From NCBI GenBank assembly GCA_002778195.1, contig PCDI01000014.1:299884-363883 (forward strand): a stretch of 64,000 bases of DNA, in the 5' to 3' direction. This stretch comes from Raffaelea ambrosiae. Taxonomy: Eukaryota > Ascomycota > Sordariomycetes > Ophiostomatales > Ophiostomataceae. Of the stretch, positions 10,112 through 21,145 are shown one piece after another (positions within the stretch are counted from its first letter, which is position 1; every line of letters starts with the position of its first letter). Both the position numbers and the translations under genes were made by a program. The notes under the pieces are model-generated. The model was given only the letters and a program-made list of their open reading frames with translations. It had not been told where the DNA came from and ran no database searches.

Positions 10112-11675
10112 GTTGACGACTGAAGTTCTTGCTTTTATGCCAAGGTTCTGAAAAGAAAGTAATGTCTCGTAGCGGCAACCTCATCGGTAGTCTGTAGCTT
10201 CTGCTGGTGAAATATAAAGGACATGGGTCATCAAAACGCGGGGTACCCCAACATTCCCCAGAAGTCTCACCCGAGGCTATGCAGCGTCGCATAGGCTACT
10301 TTTCCCTCCCTTTTTCCTTGTTACGGTTAGTCGGCATCATGTTCTAAATACAGCCGATTCAGAGCCAGTTCGGCCTTTGTAAAAGCTTGTTCAAACGTCC
10401 CTTCGTCTGGGTACGCCTGGGGGCATTTGTTCTCGTCCAGGCTATCTGTAGAAGGCCGTCGCCTTTGTCCTGTTTTGTGGTTTTATTCTGCATATAGTAC
10501 TTTTTGTTTCGCTGGCTTCAACCTGGCGAGTATTCCTCCGCTCTCGGGATGTTGCCTGCAATGAAACCCCGCCTTCGGTGTAGTTTGAACCGGGCAATCC
10601 TGTCGAGACTGCATCGCTGCGGTTTTGGTGTCTTGCCACAACTCATTGGGGTAAGCCTGACAGTGTTGATTCTTTTTAACTTACACGGTCTTCTGTTGTT
10701 AGTGGACTCGGACAAAATGCGGAATCGATGGACACATAGTTAACTCGTTGGACGTCACGACGAAGCACAAATTTACTCAAACCGATAGCCTTGTCGAAAA
10801 CAAATCCATGCCCGGGTTAAAAAGTAAATAAGGATGGTAACAAAGCCCCATCTAGAACTAGTAGCTAAAACTGAAACAAAGTGGAAGCATTGAACAAACA
10901 TAAACATAAAATAAAGATCGCGTAGACCAGATCACAAATAAGGCGAATATTCGATATGTTTGATGAGATCGAACCAGTACAGGATTTCCCTTTCGACAAC
11001 TAAGCACAGTCTCTTTGATTATCAACTTGATGGCTCCAAATCGGAGATATATCTCTACGTTGTGACCATACTCGCATATGGATGGTTTTGACAATATCCA
11101 TAACTAAGCAGAGCACCCAACGCAACCAAGAAGCCTCACTGCCCCATTCCGTGACGTGAAATGCCATGAAAAATAACAAGATCAACGACAATTTTGGGTT
11201 AATTGCTGCGTTCAAACCATACGTTTTTACCCTTAGTTCCGAGTAGGTGAAAACATCATCACACTTCTGAAAGGAAAACGACAATCATTGAAAGACTCCG
11301 GTGATGGTTGCTGTTGGAACGGATCTAATTTCATCACATGGAGTGATGTGATTGTCAATGTGAGCCTAGCCAGATTGCGCAGGTCCAGAGGAGTCCGGGT
11401 TGCAGTGCTCACGTGATAGATGGGCGATGAATTCCTCCTGCTAATTTTTTTTTGCTAGACGTGATTACAATCCTCTCCGACATCACCGATGACGGACGAG
11501 GCAGACTAGCTTAGATCCCGGCACACACTGCGAGTGTGCTTACCCGCCAAATCACATTGTATTTGTTTCAAGTCTTCGTGACCGGGTCCCTATGCGTTGC
11601 ATGCCTTCAGTGAACTGAGATCTTGTCGGCCCAGTTTCAAATTTTCCTGGGCAGCGACCTCATGCTTTCTACACC
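10112..11675. other. AT-rich intergenic region, promoter of acyl-CoA synthetase and of carrier
   Basis: About 1.56 kb between two divergent genes, with only short unsupported frames. The first 200 bp is the synthetase promoter and includes CCGAGG at 10272-10277. The rest is AT-rich without recognisable relics. Confidence 0.5.
10272..10277 (-). promoter_or_regulatory. CCGAGG (inverted CCTCGG), candidate FarA/FarB core
   Basis: Located about 160 bp upstream of the acyl-CoA synthetase ATG. It is the same hexamer core, in reverse, as the one in the kinase/dehydrogenase promoter, which would fit co-regulation by fatty-acid-responsive factors. Confidence 0.35.
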
Positions 11676-12918
11676 ATGGGGCAGCAAACGGCAGCGCCAA
11701 TGGTGATGTCAGACCCAGAAAAGCCTGCATCGAAGCCGGAATGGAAGAAATGGTTGGTTTTTGTCCTCAACCAATGGCTGCTCATAGGAATTGGGGTTGG
11801 TTGCACTCTAGCATATTTTTTCCCGAACGTCGCCAAGAGCGGAGGAATTATCCGCTCCCAGTACAGCATCATGTACGGTGCTGTGGCCATCATCTTTCTC
11901 ATCTCCGGATTGAGCATATCACGAGAAAAACTCGTCATCCACTTTCTAAACTGGCGGTTGCATCTTGTCGTCCAGGGCACGTCATTTCTGGTTGTCCCGG
12001 CGATCATGACAGCCCTCGTCCGCGCCATCGTCGCCGGCGACCACAAGCAACTCATTGACCGATCTGTCTTGGCAGGTTATATTCTCACTGGATGCCTTCC
12101 AACAACTATTGCATCCAATGTTATGATGACACGCGCCGCAGGTGGCGATGAAGCCGCGGCCCTCGTGGAGGTTCTCATCGCAAACTTCATGGGTCCTTTC
12201 GTGACCCCGGGATGGACTGTGAAACTTCTGCCACCGCACGAAGAGTTCGATGTCTTTCGTGGTGAAGGCGATCTGAAAAAGATGTATTCCACAGTCTTTG
12301 AGCATCTGGGACTCAGTGTCCTTCTCCCGCTCGTTGTCGGGCTTGTCGTTCGTTTCATGTGGTCCGAGAAGACGGCACATATTCTTCAGAAATACTATGT
12401 CAACAAGATCTCAACTTTGTGTCTAATATTGATTATTTGGTACGTGGCGTGCTATTTTTGGGGCGTTTTAATAGTTCTAACATTGATACAGGACGACCTT
12501 CTCAACCTGCTTTGCAACCAGTGCCCTGGAATCACTCACTGGAGCATGTGTTGCCCTGGTTCTTCTGATGAACGTCGCCCTCTACCTGTTCCTCACAGTG
12601 GTCTCTATTATTCTTTCCAGGTGGCCAGGCTTAAGCAGCCGCTTCTTTTACAAGTTTGGGCCAAAGCAGACCATTGCCATCTGCTTCTGTACGCCGGCCA
12701 AGACAACCGGACTTGGAATGCCTCTGCTGTTTGCAATGTGGGCCACCGTTCCACTAGTACAACAGGCTAAAGCGTCCGTACCAGTGCTCTTATACACAAC
12801 GGAGCAGGTATTTGTGGCTCACTTCCTTGTTCACCTGTTTCGAAGATGGGAAAGGAAGACCTCTGAAAAGGACAGCGAGGAAGACACGAGAATAAGCCAA
12901 ACCCCACAAGAAGTTTGA
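11676..12918 (+). CDS. SLC10A7/RCH1-like carrier (bile-acid:sodium symporter superfamily)
   Basis: Two exons, 11676-12439 and 12492-12918, with a 52-bp intron; 396 aa. After a short hydrophilic N-terminus there are about ten membrane segments. They include GIIRSQYSIMYGAVAIIFLISGLSI, here named only by its ends, the LAGYILTGCLPTTIASN block typical of SBF-like carriers, and the C-terminal ICFCTPAKTTGLGMPL block. The C-terminal tail is charged. Fungal RCH1 and animal SLC10A7 are plasma-membrane or Golgi proteins that limit calcium influx. Whether this copy regulates calcium or transports an organic anion cannot be decided from sequence. Confidence 0.88.
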
Positions 12919-14159
12919 CAAGGCCGTTATCCGTCATAGAACAAAGATGCATGGGCCAATCAATACAAGACGACAGAAGAAGTCAATAGAGTAGAAAGAT
13001 ATAGCACTATGGATTCGCGTGCATCAGTTTGAAGGGCAAATGAGGAACACAAAGAAGTTATGGCACTCAACCTGCTAAGATATTATGGGCATGTGTAATG
13101 AGATATGAGTTATGCTGCTGGAACCTGTGCAGGGCGGAAAAGTTTGATCTGATATTATTTCTGGATGGGAAGCTCGTCAGCCCAATCGACCTATTGCGAC
13201 AGCACACACCGCACTTGTCAAAATTAATCTATGATCAGAATTGGTAGGCCAACTATGGAATCGAACCATTAGCTCCGTGTCTTTCGAGCCGGAGAGTTTT
13301 GTGGCTCAGGTACTACGGTAACTCAGCTGGAGTTACGGATACGATTCGGGGATTCGAGTCAAGGACCGGAGGAAAACCTAATTGAATAAAATAAGGACAG
13401 AATGACGAATATAAATAGTTTGCAAAAGGATTTCCGGGAATAAAACATTGGGCAAAAAGTAAACAAAATCCGTGCCACAAGCTATCATCAAAGGCTTAAA
13501 TTGAATCAAGAAAGACCATTGGATCTTCGGCTATAAGTCGACATTAACATGTTTTCCAGTACCGAAAACTACACGTGGACCGTCCGTTCATTTGGGATGG
13601 TGTGTCCCACTACGACAACGTCTACACATGGCAAGATCAACACGACACGGTGGTGTGGAAGTGCTGGTAAAATTGCCCTTTTCTCTTACAACCTTGCAAC
13701 CGGCTTTCTGTTGCCCTACGTTCATGTTGAGGATGCAAAAAAGTTTGCTAGTGAAACTGATATCCGGTATTGTGTTTGGCTGGGCCAATCAGATCGGCAG
13801 TGATGTTGCTTTTAGACCCATTTGCATGTTGAGGGCGGGATCACGAAAGGGACGGGCCAAATCGCGCGACGCTAGGTCTTACCGCAGAGCTGTGAACCCC
13901 TACAAACACATACAAATCTGAGCAGTGCGATGTCGAGCACGACATACCAGGCCCGCCCTGACGTCAACAGCCCTAGCGTGACCGGTTGTTTGGGGTGTGA
14001 ACTGAGTGGAACTTATCTTTGTGGGAGTTCGATATCGGCAAAGAATAAATGCTTGAAAAAGATGCGCAAGCGAATTTCCGTAGAAATGTACTTTAAGCCG
14101 GATTGCTTTCTCTTTTTGTTTCTTTCCATTTCTTGGCTGTCTCGGTCAATCTATACGCC
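12919..14159. other. Intergenic region upstream of the urea transporter gene
   Basis: About 1.24 kb. A frame of 84 codons at 13549-13803 has no recognisable similarity. One GATA-factor core (TTATCT, 14013-14018) lies about 145 bp upstream of the transporter ATG. A tRNA B-box-like motif near 13260 does not fold into a tRNA. Confidence 0.5.
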
Positions 14160-16660
14160 ATGTCCAGTTCGAATGAAGCTTTGGTGCCGCTGCCACAGGG
14201 CGCCGGCTATGGCGTCGTGGTTGGTGTCGGCCTTGCCTTTGGCCTGGGCATGATCTTTGTGACCAAGTTTCTAGAGAGGTTCCTGGGCGAGCGGACTGAT
14301 CGGCCGGAAATGTACATGGTGGCAAACCGCAGTGTCGGGACTGGCCTCACTGCCTCAGCCGTGGTCTCTTCCTGGATGTGGGCGTAAGTTGGCACCTATT
14401 TTCCGTTGAGTTGCCTGAACGGGCAGTTGCCGTATTCCGCCCCCAATGTTGTGTCATTTCAACTAACAGACAATCGCTTTCCAGAACTGCCATTATCTGG
14501 ACGGCTGCGCAAGGATATCTTTACGGAATTGCAGGTATGCGAATCTGCACCAAGAAGCCGATGACTAGAATGCGCAGCTAACACCTGTCCAGCACCCTTC
14601 TGGTATGCAGCAGGATGTACCATCCAGATTGCACTCATGACCGTCCTGGCCATTCACGCCAAAGTCAAGATTCCGTAAGACTCCTCCTTTCGCGTCAGAC
14701 TGAAGTGCTGTATTCTCATCACTCGCGTACAGAAATGGCCACACCGCGCTCGAAATCGTCCGCCTCCGTTACGGTTTTGCCGCACACATGGTCTTTGTCT
14801 TTCTCTGCCTTGTCACCAATTTGCTGTCGGTGACCGCCATGATCCTCGGTGCGGCCGGCGTCATCACTGCGCTGACCGGCATGCACATCATCGCTTCGAC
14901 GTTTCTCCTCCCGCTCGGCGTCGTCGTCTACACTGTGGTCGGCGGTCTCAAGGCGACGTTCCTGACCGACTACGTCCACACTCTGGTCGTCATGATCCTG
15001 CTGTGCTGGATATCCATTGCTGTCTTCAACAACGACGCCATCAACGGCCTGGGCAGCTTTTACGATGCACTGGTGGAAGCGGACAAGACGCGCAACATTT
15101 CGGGCAACTACGAAGGCTCCATTCTCTCCTTCAAGTCCAAGAGCTCCATCATTTTCGGCCTCGTGCATTCCTTTGGCGACTTTGCGCTCGTCATCATGGA
15201 CACCAGCTTCTGGCAAAAGGGGTTCGCAGCCGACACGGCCGCGGCTATGCCCGGGTACATGCTCGGTGGCGTGTCCTACTTTGCCGTGCCCTGGGCGGTG
15301 GGCACGACGGCCGGATTGGCGGCCATTGCCCTCGAGACGAGCTCGATCTTCCCCACCTACCCCCGGGCCATGACCACGGCCGAGATCAACTCTGGCTATG
15401 TGCTGCCATACACCGTCATGTCCGTCGCCGGAAAGGGCGGTGCGGCCGGTCTGCTTCTGATCGTGTTCATGACGGTGACCAGCACGACCAGTGCCGAGCT
15501 GATTGCCGTGTCGAGTATTCTGTCCTACGACATCTACCGGACGTACATCAACCCCAAGGCTCGCCCGGACCAGGTCATCCGCGTGTCGCACTGGTCTGTT
15601 GTCGGGTTTGGTCTCTTTGCATCCGGCTTTGCGACTGCTCTGCACTACGGCGGCATCGACCTCAACTGGATGGGCTACTTCTTGGCCACGATTATCTGCC
15701 CGGGCATGTTCCCAATGGCGTTCACAATCTTGTGGAAGAAGCAGTCCAAGGCTGCTGCGGTGATTTCGCCGCTGCTTGGTTTGGTGAGTGGAAAATTTGA
15801 ACGGGCTCCAAAGTTTGGCACGCCATTAACAAACGGCATTCAACAGGCATCCGGCATTGCCGTCTGGCTGGGCACGGCGTATGCCTACTACGGGGAGCTG
15901 ACCATTCTTACGACCGAGGCCCAACTGCCTTGTCTTTGGGGAGCCCTCACCTCCACGTTCTCGTCGGGAATTTATTCCGTCATCATCACGTACATCAAGG
16001 TAAAAGACACTGGCTCCTCTGCCTGCGGACATACATGGTTTTTGAAATGTCGAAACGCTAACACAATCCCTGCAGCCCGAGAACTTCGACTGGCGCATCT
16101 TCCTGCTCTTGACAGAGGTCAAGGAGGACGACGCTCAGGGCCCGCAACGGGTCATCCAGGTGGAGGATCTGGACCAAGTCCGGCACCCCTATCCGGAGAA
16201 GGAGCTGCAGCGCATGAACCGGGCCAAGGTCATTGCCGCCATTTTCAGTGTGGTGATTGGGCTCGTGACATGGGTGGTGTGGCCACTGCCTCTCTACAGA
16301 GATTACATTTTCACCAAGCCGGTAAGACGCCTCCGCTCTGCAATCCATCTTGTCCTCGCGTCCGTGTGTTTGGAAGACTAACCTTGGCCGCAGTTCTTTG
16401 AGGGTTGGGTCACTGTATCCATGATTTGGCTGTTCGTGTGCCTGGTCGTCGCGTGCATTTACCCCGTCTGGGATGGCCGCCATGTCCTCGGCAAGGCTGG
16501 GAAGCTAGCCTGGAGTTCCCTGCTTGGCAAGGGCCAGGTTTCAGCGAACAAAGAAGAGACCAGTGGCAGCGACGGTGTGCTCAGCGAATCCAGCGACAAT
16601 GAAAAGTCCAGCAAGGCGGATGCGCAGAACACCGAACTGCCAACAGAAACGGTGTCTTGA
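14160..16660 (+). CDS. dur3: DUR3-type urea:proton/sodium symporter
   Basis: Seven exons: 14160-14383, 14485-14534, 14593-14674, 14733-15783, 15847-15999, 16076-16321 and 16394-16660, giving 690 aa, as expected for DUR3. It is a solute:sodium symporter with about 15 membrane segments. Diagnostic blocks: VSSWMWA in the first exon, APFWYAAGC, RLRYGFAAHMVF, GGLKATFLTDYVHT, SFWQKGFAAD and STTSAELIAVSSILSYDIYR. The last exon ends in a hydrophilic, Ser/Glu-rich tail, probably cytosolic. It imports urea (and possibly polyamines) across the plasma membrane, which in fungi is under nitrogen control. It sits beside two 2OG oxygenases and a Dal5-type permease, pointing to scavenging of nitrogenous compounds that release urea. 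The gene symbol is by similarity to the fungal family. Confidence 0.92.
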
Positions 16661-16838
16661 AACGAAGCCACACACAACAGTATGGGACTTTTTGAATTGT
16701 CGCCTGTCTTCTCAAGCAAATTGAACGCACCTATCGCAGCGACATCGTCAAAAAGACCGAATATGTATCTTGGGAATAGACCATCATGATAGACTTTATT
16801 TCATTATTTACATCATACACGCATACAGTAGAACGAAC

Positions 16839-18230
16839 CTAACTGAGAAGCATGCTGTACTTCCACTCCTCTTGGGGGACGTCCGCGTACTTGATGCTTG
16901 TCGGGTGCTTCTTGCGCGCAGGCAGAACGCGCCGAATGTACAGTTCGCCCACATTGATGCTGTCATACTTGGCCTCGCCCTCTTTCTCTACGCAGGAAGG
17001 CAGGGGGCCAAGCTCGGCATCGGGGTCCATGGTCAGGAAGAATGGCAGCGAGTAGCGGGCCTGGCCCGTCTTGTTGCGCACCCGGTGAACGGTTGCCGGG
17101 AACACGCCATTGGTCTGTCTCTCGAGGTACTGGCCTACGTTGCACACGAGCGTGTTTTTCATGGGAGGCGCGTCGACCCAGAGGCCGTCCTGGTTGAGCA
17201 CCTCCAAAGCCGTGATCTTGTCCTGTAGGACGAGGGTCAGCCCTGGGGGAGAAGTCAGTGACGAGATTTCTGTGGCGGATGGCGAGTCAAGCAATGCACT
17301 GCACTGCACTGCACTGCAAAAAAAAAAAAAAAAACGTACAGCTGAAATCAGAATGCGCCCCTAGGCCGACGCTGTGCGCGTTCTCGTTGACGGGCGTGGG
17401 CGGGTAGTAGAGCGGCCGCATGCCCGTGATGGGGAACTTGAAGAGCTCGTCAAAGGCCGACTCGTCGAGGTCAAAGGCCAGGGCAAAGATCTTGGCGAGC
17501 TTCATGGACAGCGGGAAGACGTGGTTGTAGTACTTGTACAGGCCTTCTCTCCACCAGGGAGCCCTTGGCGGCCAGATGTTCTGCGGCTTGGTGATGCTCG
17601 GAGGCGGCTGCTCGCCCGTGCGGCCGACGTAGTCCTGCTCGGGCTCGAGGACGCAGTCGCCCATGGTGAACGCCTCCTTGATGTCTGTGTCCATTAGAAC
17701 AACGTCGTGGAAAAGGCCAAATGGAAGCCCCGCGCAGTCACCTACCGCCGCTGGTCCTCGGGTCCAGACGTGTCTCCAGCATGGGCTCGTATCCGCGGAT
17801 GGCCGGGTTCTTCTGCACATGCGCCTCCATCTTGACGTCGAGCGGCAGCTGGAAGAAGCGCTCCAGCAGCGCAAAGGTGTCGTCGATGACCGCCTGCGGG
17901 ATGCCGTGGTTCTTGACGTAGAAGAAGCCGCAGTTGTGGCAGGCGTCGTAAATCTCCCTGGCGATCCTCTTCCTCACCTCGACGTCGTCGCTGTCAATGT
18001 CGCTGATGTCGATGGTCGGGATGACGGTGAACGACGAGGGCTTTTCGGCGACCTTGCGGTACGTGGCCTCGGAGCCCGAATGGAAGTAGACGTAGCCGTC
18101 ATCTTTCTGGCGACACGTCCCGTCAGTTCTGCATGCGTTCGCTGTCGATGGGCAGTGAGGAGTCAATTGTGCCTACAATCTTGTCTAGCTGTGGTCCAGC
18201 TGCCGGCGTGGCAGATACGGTAGCAGCCAT
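16839..18230 (-). CDS. 2-oxoglutarate/Fe(II) oxygenase, isopenicillin-N-synthase-like fold
   Basis: Four exons: 18230-18177, 18106-17746, 17684-17340 and 17242-16839, giving 387 aa. The N-terminal DIOX_N-type block (TIDISDI, GFFYVKNHGIP) is followed by the catalytic part. The iron triad is H249-x-D251 (AHSDFS, at the exon 3 end) and H306 (VHR), and R316-x-S318 binds 2-oxoglutarate. Substrate is not predictable from the fold. Fungal relatives include thymine-7-hydroxylase-like and secondary-metabolite enzymes. It shares a 537-bp divergent promoter with a Dal5-type permease and lies tail-to-tail with the urea transporter, so a nitrogenous substrate is a reasonable inference. The third intron contains a simple repeat and a long T-run on the coding strand. 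Confidence 0.9.
17296..17334. repeat. Intronic GCACT pentamer array plus A17 run
   Basis: Four perfect GCACT units (17296-17315), then GCA and seventeen A, all inside the 97-bp intron 17243-17339 of the 2OG oxygenase gene. On the coding strand it reads as a T-run right after the GTACGT donor. Confidence 0.85.
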
Positions 18231-18767
18231 GGTTCGAGTGGTCAATGTGGCAAGCTGGCGCAGTTACCGAGTGCCTGGTAAGGAGGTCGTTCTGGCCAGT
18301 GCCGAGGTCCTGCACGATCTGGGGTTCTTATCGTATTAATCAAGCCAGTCCCCGTCCCCAATTCGGCTATGCCTGCCCAGTCCGGTTGCGGAGAATGGGC
18401 TGTCTATCACTGCTCCCCCATCTTATCATCCTATCGGCTTATCCGACCCGGATCAACGTCCCTCGGATGAGCGTCGCAAATCCCTGCCAAGATATCACCA
18501 TTATAGATATGGCGGTAATACGTAAATCCTTGTATACAGGATACGACCGCACGGCTCGACCCATGCATTGTTATCTCGGCAGATGACTTGCCCTCGCGTG
18601 GCCCTATTGGGAGACCTAGCCGAGGGCTGCTTGCCAGACCCTTTATTAGTGCCTGCTGGCTGCTTGGCCAAGGGCACGTTTTACGATTTTCCATTATTCA
18701 TTGTCCTTTTCTGTGCGTTCTTCTTTGTTTGGTTTCGCTGGTGTTGGCTCCAGCCAGACTCGCAACC
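18231..18767. promoter_or_regulatory. Divergent promoter with five GATA-factor cores
   Basis: Shared by the 2OG oxygenase and the Dal5-type permease. It contains YTATCD (complement of HGATAR, the AreA/NIT2 core) at 18328-18333, 18404-18409, 18423-18428, 18431-18436 and 18571-18576. By simple arithmetic with equal base use, about 1.6 would be expected on both strands. Nitrogen-catabolite control is the natural reading. Confidence 0.55.
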
Positions 18768-20561
18768 ATGTCGACGATTGCGTACTATGCGAAGAACCTC
18801 TTCGCCTCCTCCTATGGCAAGGACAAGCCCAAGTTCTTCTTCTGGTACCCCTCGGGGACGACCGTGAAGGAGCGGAAACTGCTGTTCAAGATCGACTTCT
18901 TCATCCTCAGCTATGCGACGCTTGCATACTTCTGCAAGGTATTTCACCATGCCAGACAAGACCGTGGCGGGGGCACTGCATCTGGCTGCTTAGTTGCTTT
19001 GCTGCCCGCCTGTGTTTCCAAGCCAAAACGAGGCGGTCTGGTGACATCTCTCTGACCTTGACTAGTGGCTGGACCAAGCAAACTTGAGCAACGCCTACGT
19101 GAGCGGCATGAAGGAAGACCTGCAGATGTACGGCACAGAGTACAATCTGGCCAACACATGCTTCCAGGTCGGCCAGATCATCGGACCCATCCCGGCCAAC
19201 ATCCTGTTGACCCGAATCCCGCCCCGCTGGTTCCTGCCCGGCCTGGAACTGATCTGGGCTGCCTTTACGATTGGCACATACGCGGTTACATCCTCCCACC
19301 AGGTACGTGGCAGCTGCATACCGTATGCCCGACACCGACAGGCGCCCAATCTGACGCGTCGCAGCTGTATCCTCTGCGCTTCTTTGTCGGCCTTCTGGAG
19401 GGCTCTTGCTTTGTCGGTGTCCAATACATCCTCGGCTCCTGGTATAAGAAGAATGAGCTGGGCAAGAGAACGGCCATCTACGCCTGCGCCGCCTACGTGG
19501 CCACCATGATCAGCGCGTACATCCAGAGCGGCGTGCTCAAGAGTCTCAACGGCCGCCATGGCATCGCTGCGTGGCGGTGGGTGTTCATCATCGACGGTAG
19601 GCCCCTGTCTCTGCGCGACCACCTGCCAGTGCAAGGCTGACAAGAAAAGGCATCATCACTGTCGTTGTTTCTCTCTACGGAATGATCGTCTTCCCCGACA
19701 CGCCCACCAAGACCAAGGCGTTCTACCTGTCCGCGGAAGAGCGGGCTCGGTGTGTGGAACGCATGGTGGAAGACGGCCGCACAGAAACGAACAAGTTCAC
19801 CTGGGATCTGTTCTTCCGTGCCGTGAGGTCGTGGCAGCTTTACGTCTTGACCATTCTTTGGATGTGAGCCAACCAACATCGCAAGCCCCGCGTCCAATGT
19901 CTCGCAGGTCCAACTGACGCCTGGCTTTAGGTTCTGGAACACCACCGTCGGCAAGGTGGCCAACACGGTTTTCCAGCTCTACCTGAAATACGACACGGAG
20001 CACACGTGGTCCGTCTACCAGGTGAACAATATCCCGACGGCCATCAACGGCTGGAACATTGTCATGGTCATGGTCATCAACATTTACGTCGATGCCACTG
20101 GCCGCCGCATGTCTGCCGTGGCCCTCAACTTGGCGATTCTCCTGTTCGGCACCATTTGCCTCGTCATCTGGGACATCCCGCTGGGGCTCCGTGTGGTGGC
20201 ATACATGTTTGCCGGCTTGGACGGCCCGCTGTCTCCGGTCTACAACACCTGGGCCAACATTCTCACAACCGGCGACGCCCAGGTGCGCGCCATTGTGTTG
20301 GCCATCATGAACTCATTTGGTGCTGCCTTGACCACGATCATCCAGCAGTTCCTGTACCCTGTGACCGAAGCACCCGAGTACTATCGCGGATTCCGTGCCA
20401 GCCTGGGCTTCATCTGTGGCATGTGCGTCTGGGTTGTCGTTGTGCGCGTCTTTGAAATGCGCGAGGCCAAGAAGAACACTCTGCTCATTGCCGAGCGGTC
20501 AACAGAGGGCTCGGAGGATGCACCGGCATCGTATGCTGTGCCCGTGGAAACGAAAGCTTAG
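18768..20561 (+). CDS. Dal5-type MFS permease (anion:cation symporter family)
   Basis: Five exons: 18768-18938, 19066-19302, 19365-19596, 19650-19863 and 19931-20561, giving 494 aa. About twelve membrane segments. Family blocks: WLDQANLSNAYVSGMKEDL after the first segment, RFFVGLLEGSCFVGVQYIL, AWRWVFIIDGIIT, and PDTPTKTKAFYLSAEERA before the central loop. The anion:cation symporter family includes allantoate (Dal5), nicotinate (Tna1) and pantothenate (Fen2) permeases. Substrate cannot be chosen by sequence alone. The divergent 2OG oxygenase, the nearby DUR3-type transporter and the GATA-core-rich promoter favour a nitrogenous anion such as allantoate or a related purine or pyrimidine breakdown product. 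Confidence 0.9.
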
Positions 20562-21145
20562 TGGATCCAGTTTACACGCGTCCAGAACAGTAGTCTACCA
20601 ATTTACCGTCTACGAACAATGCATATCTCGTGAAACGGCTTCCTCTTCTTCCAAGCCCTGCCAGGTTTCCCTAGACAACGTCCCAACGGGTGTAAACAGG
20701 ACCATCACGCAAGAGCTTGGCCGACTGCTGGCCGTGTGCTGGCCGTGTGCTCTGATGGCTGCATTCCCCGCTCTCCACCTGTCTAGTATGGGCTAGTTGC
20801 GTCCTAGTTGTGCGCTATTTCCCCAACCCCAGCCCCATCCTTATCCTCGACCTCGTATCATGACCATACCACCCATGCGCCCTCCCTATCGCAGCGCACT
20901 CGTCCTATCTTACCCGGTATCTGAGTCTCCAATTATACTTATCAATTACTGTTGCCATCCGCACTCAGGTGATCCCGTCGGCAGCAGCCGCTGTCGGACA
21001 CCCCGCAGGGCAGTTGTGTTTACTTTAACCCCCGACTGATGTTACTCGCCTGGGTTCTGGAACCCCGTCTACGGCCTTCCCACCTGCCCAGGGCGCCATA
21101 TCTAATCTGTTGTTATCACTGCCTCGACTATCGCGACCCATCGTC
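20562..21145. promoter_or_regulatory. Promoter of second 2OG oxygenase with five clustered GATA cores
   Basis: YTATCD cores occur at 20886-20891, 20905-20910, 20939-20944, 21113-21118 and 21128-21133, all in one orientation and all within 260 bp of the ATG at 21146. About 0.8 would be expected by chance in that span. This is the densest cluster of such sites I noticed in the window. Confidence 0.55.

Noticed and set aside
13236..13325. tRNA-like signal on the minus strand (perfect B-box GGTTCGATTCC near 13255-13265)
   Set aside because: No A-box at the right distance, no 7-bp acceptor pairing, and the only anticodon-like hairpin has a 12-base loop. At most a degenerate tRNA-derived fragment.
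13549..13803. 84-codon plus-strand frame in the gap before the urea transporter
   Set aside because: No recognisable motif, no splice continuation and no start context; chance frame in an otherwise noncoding stretch.
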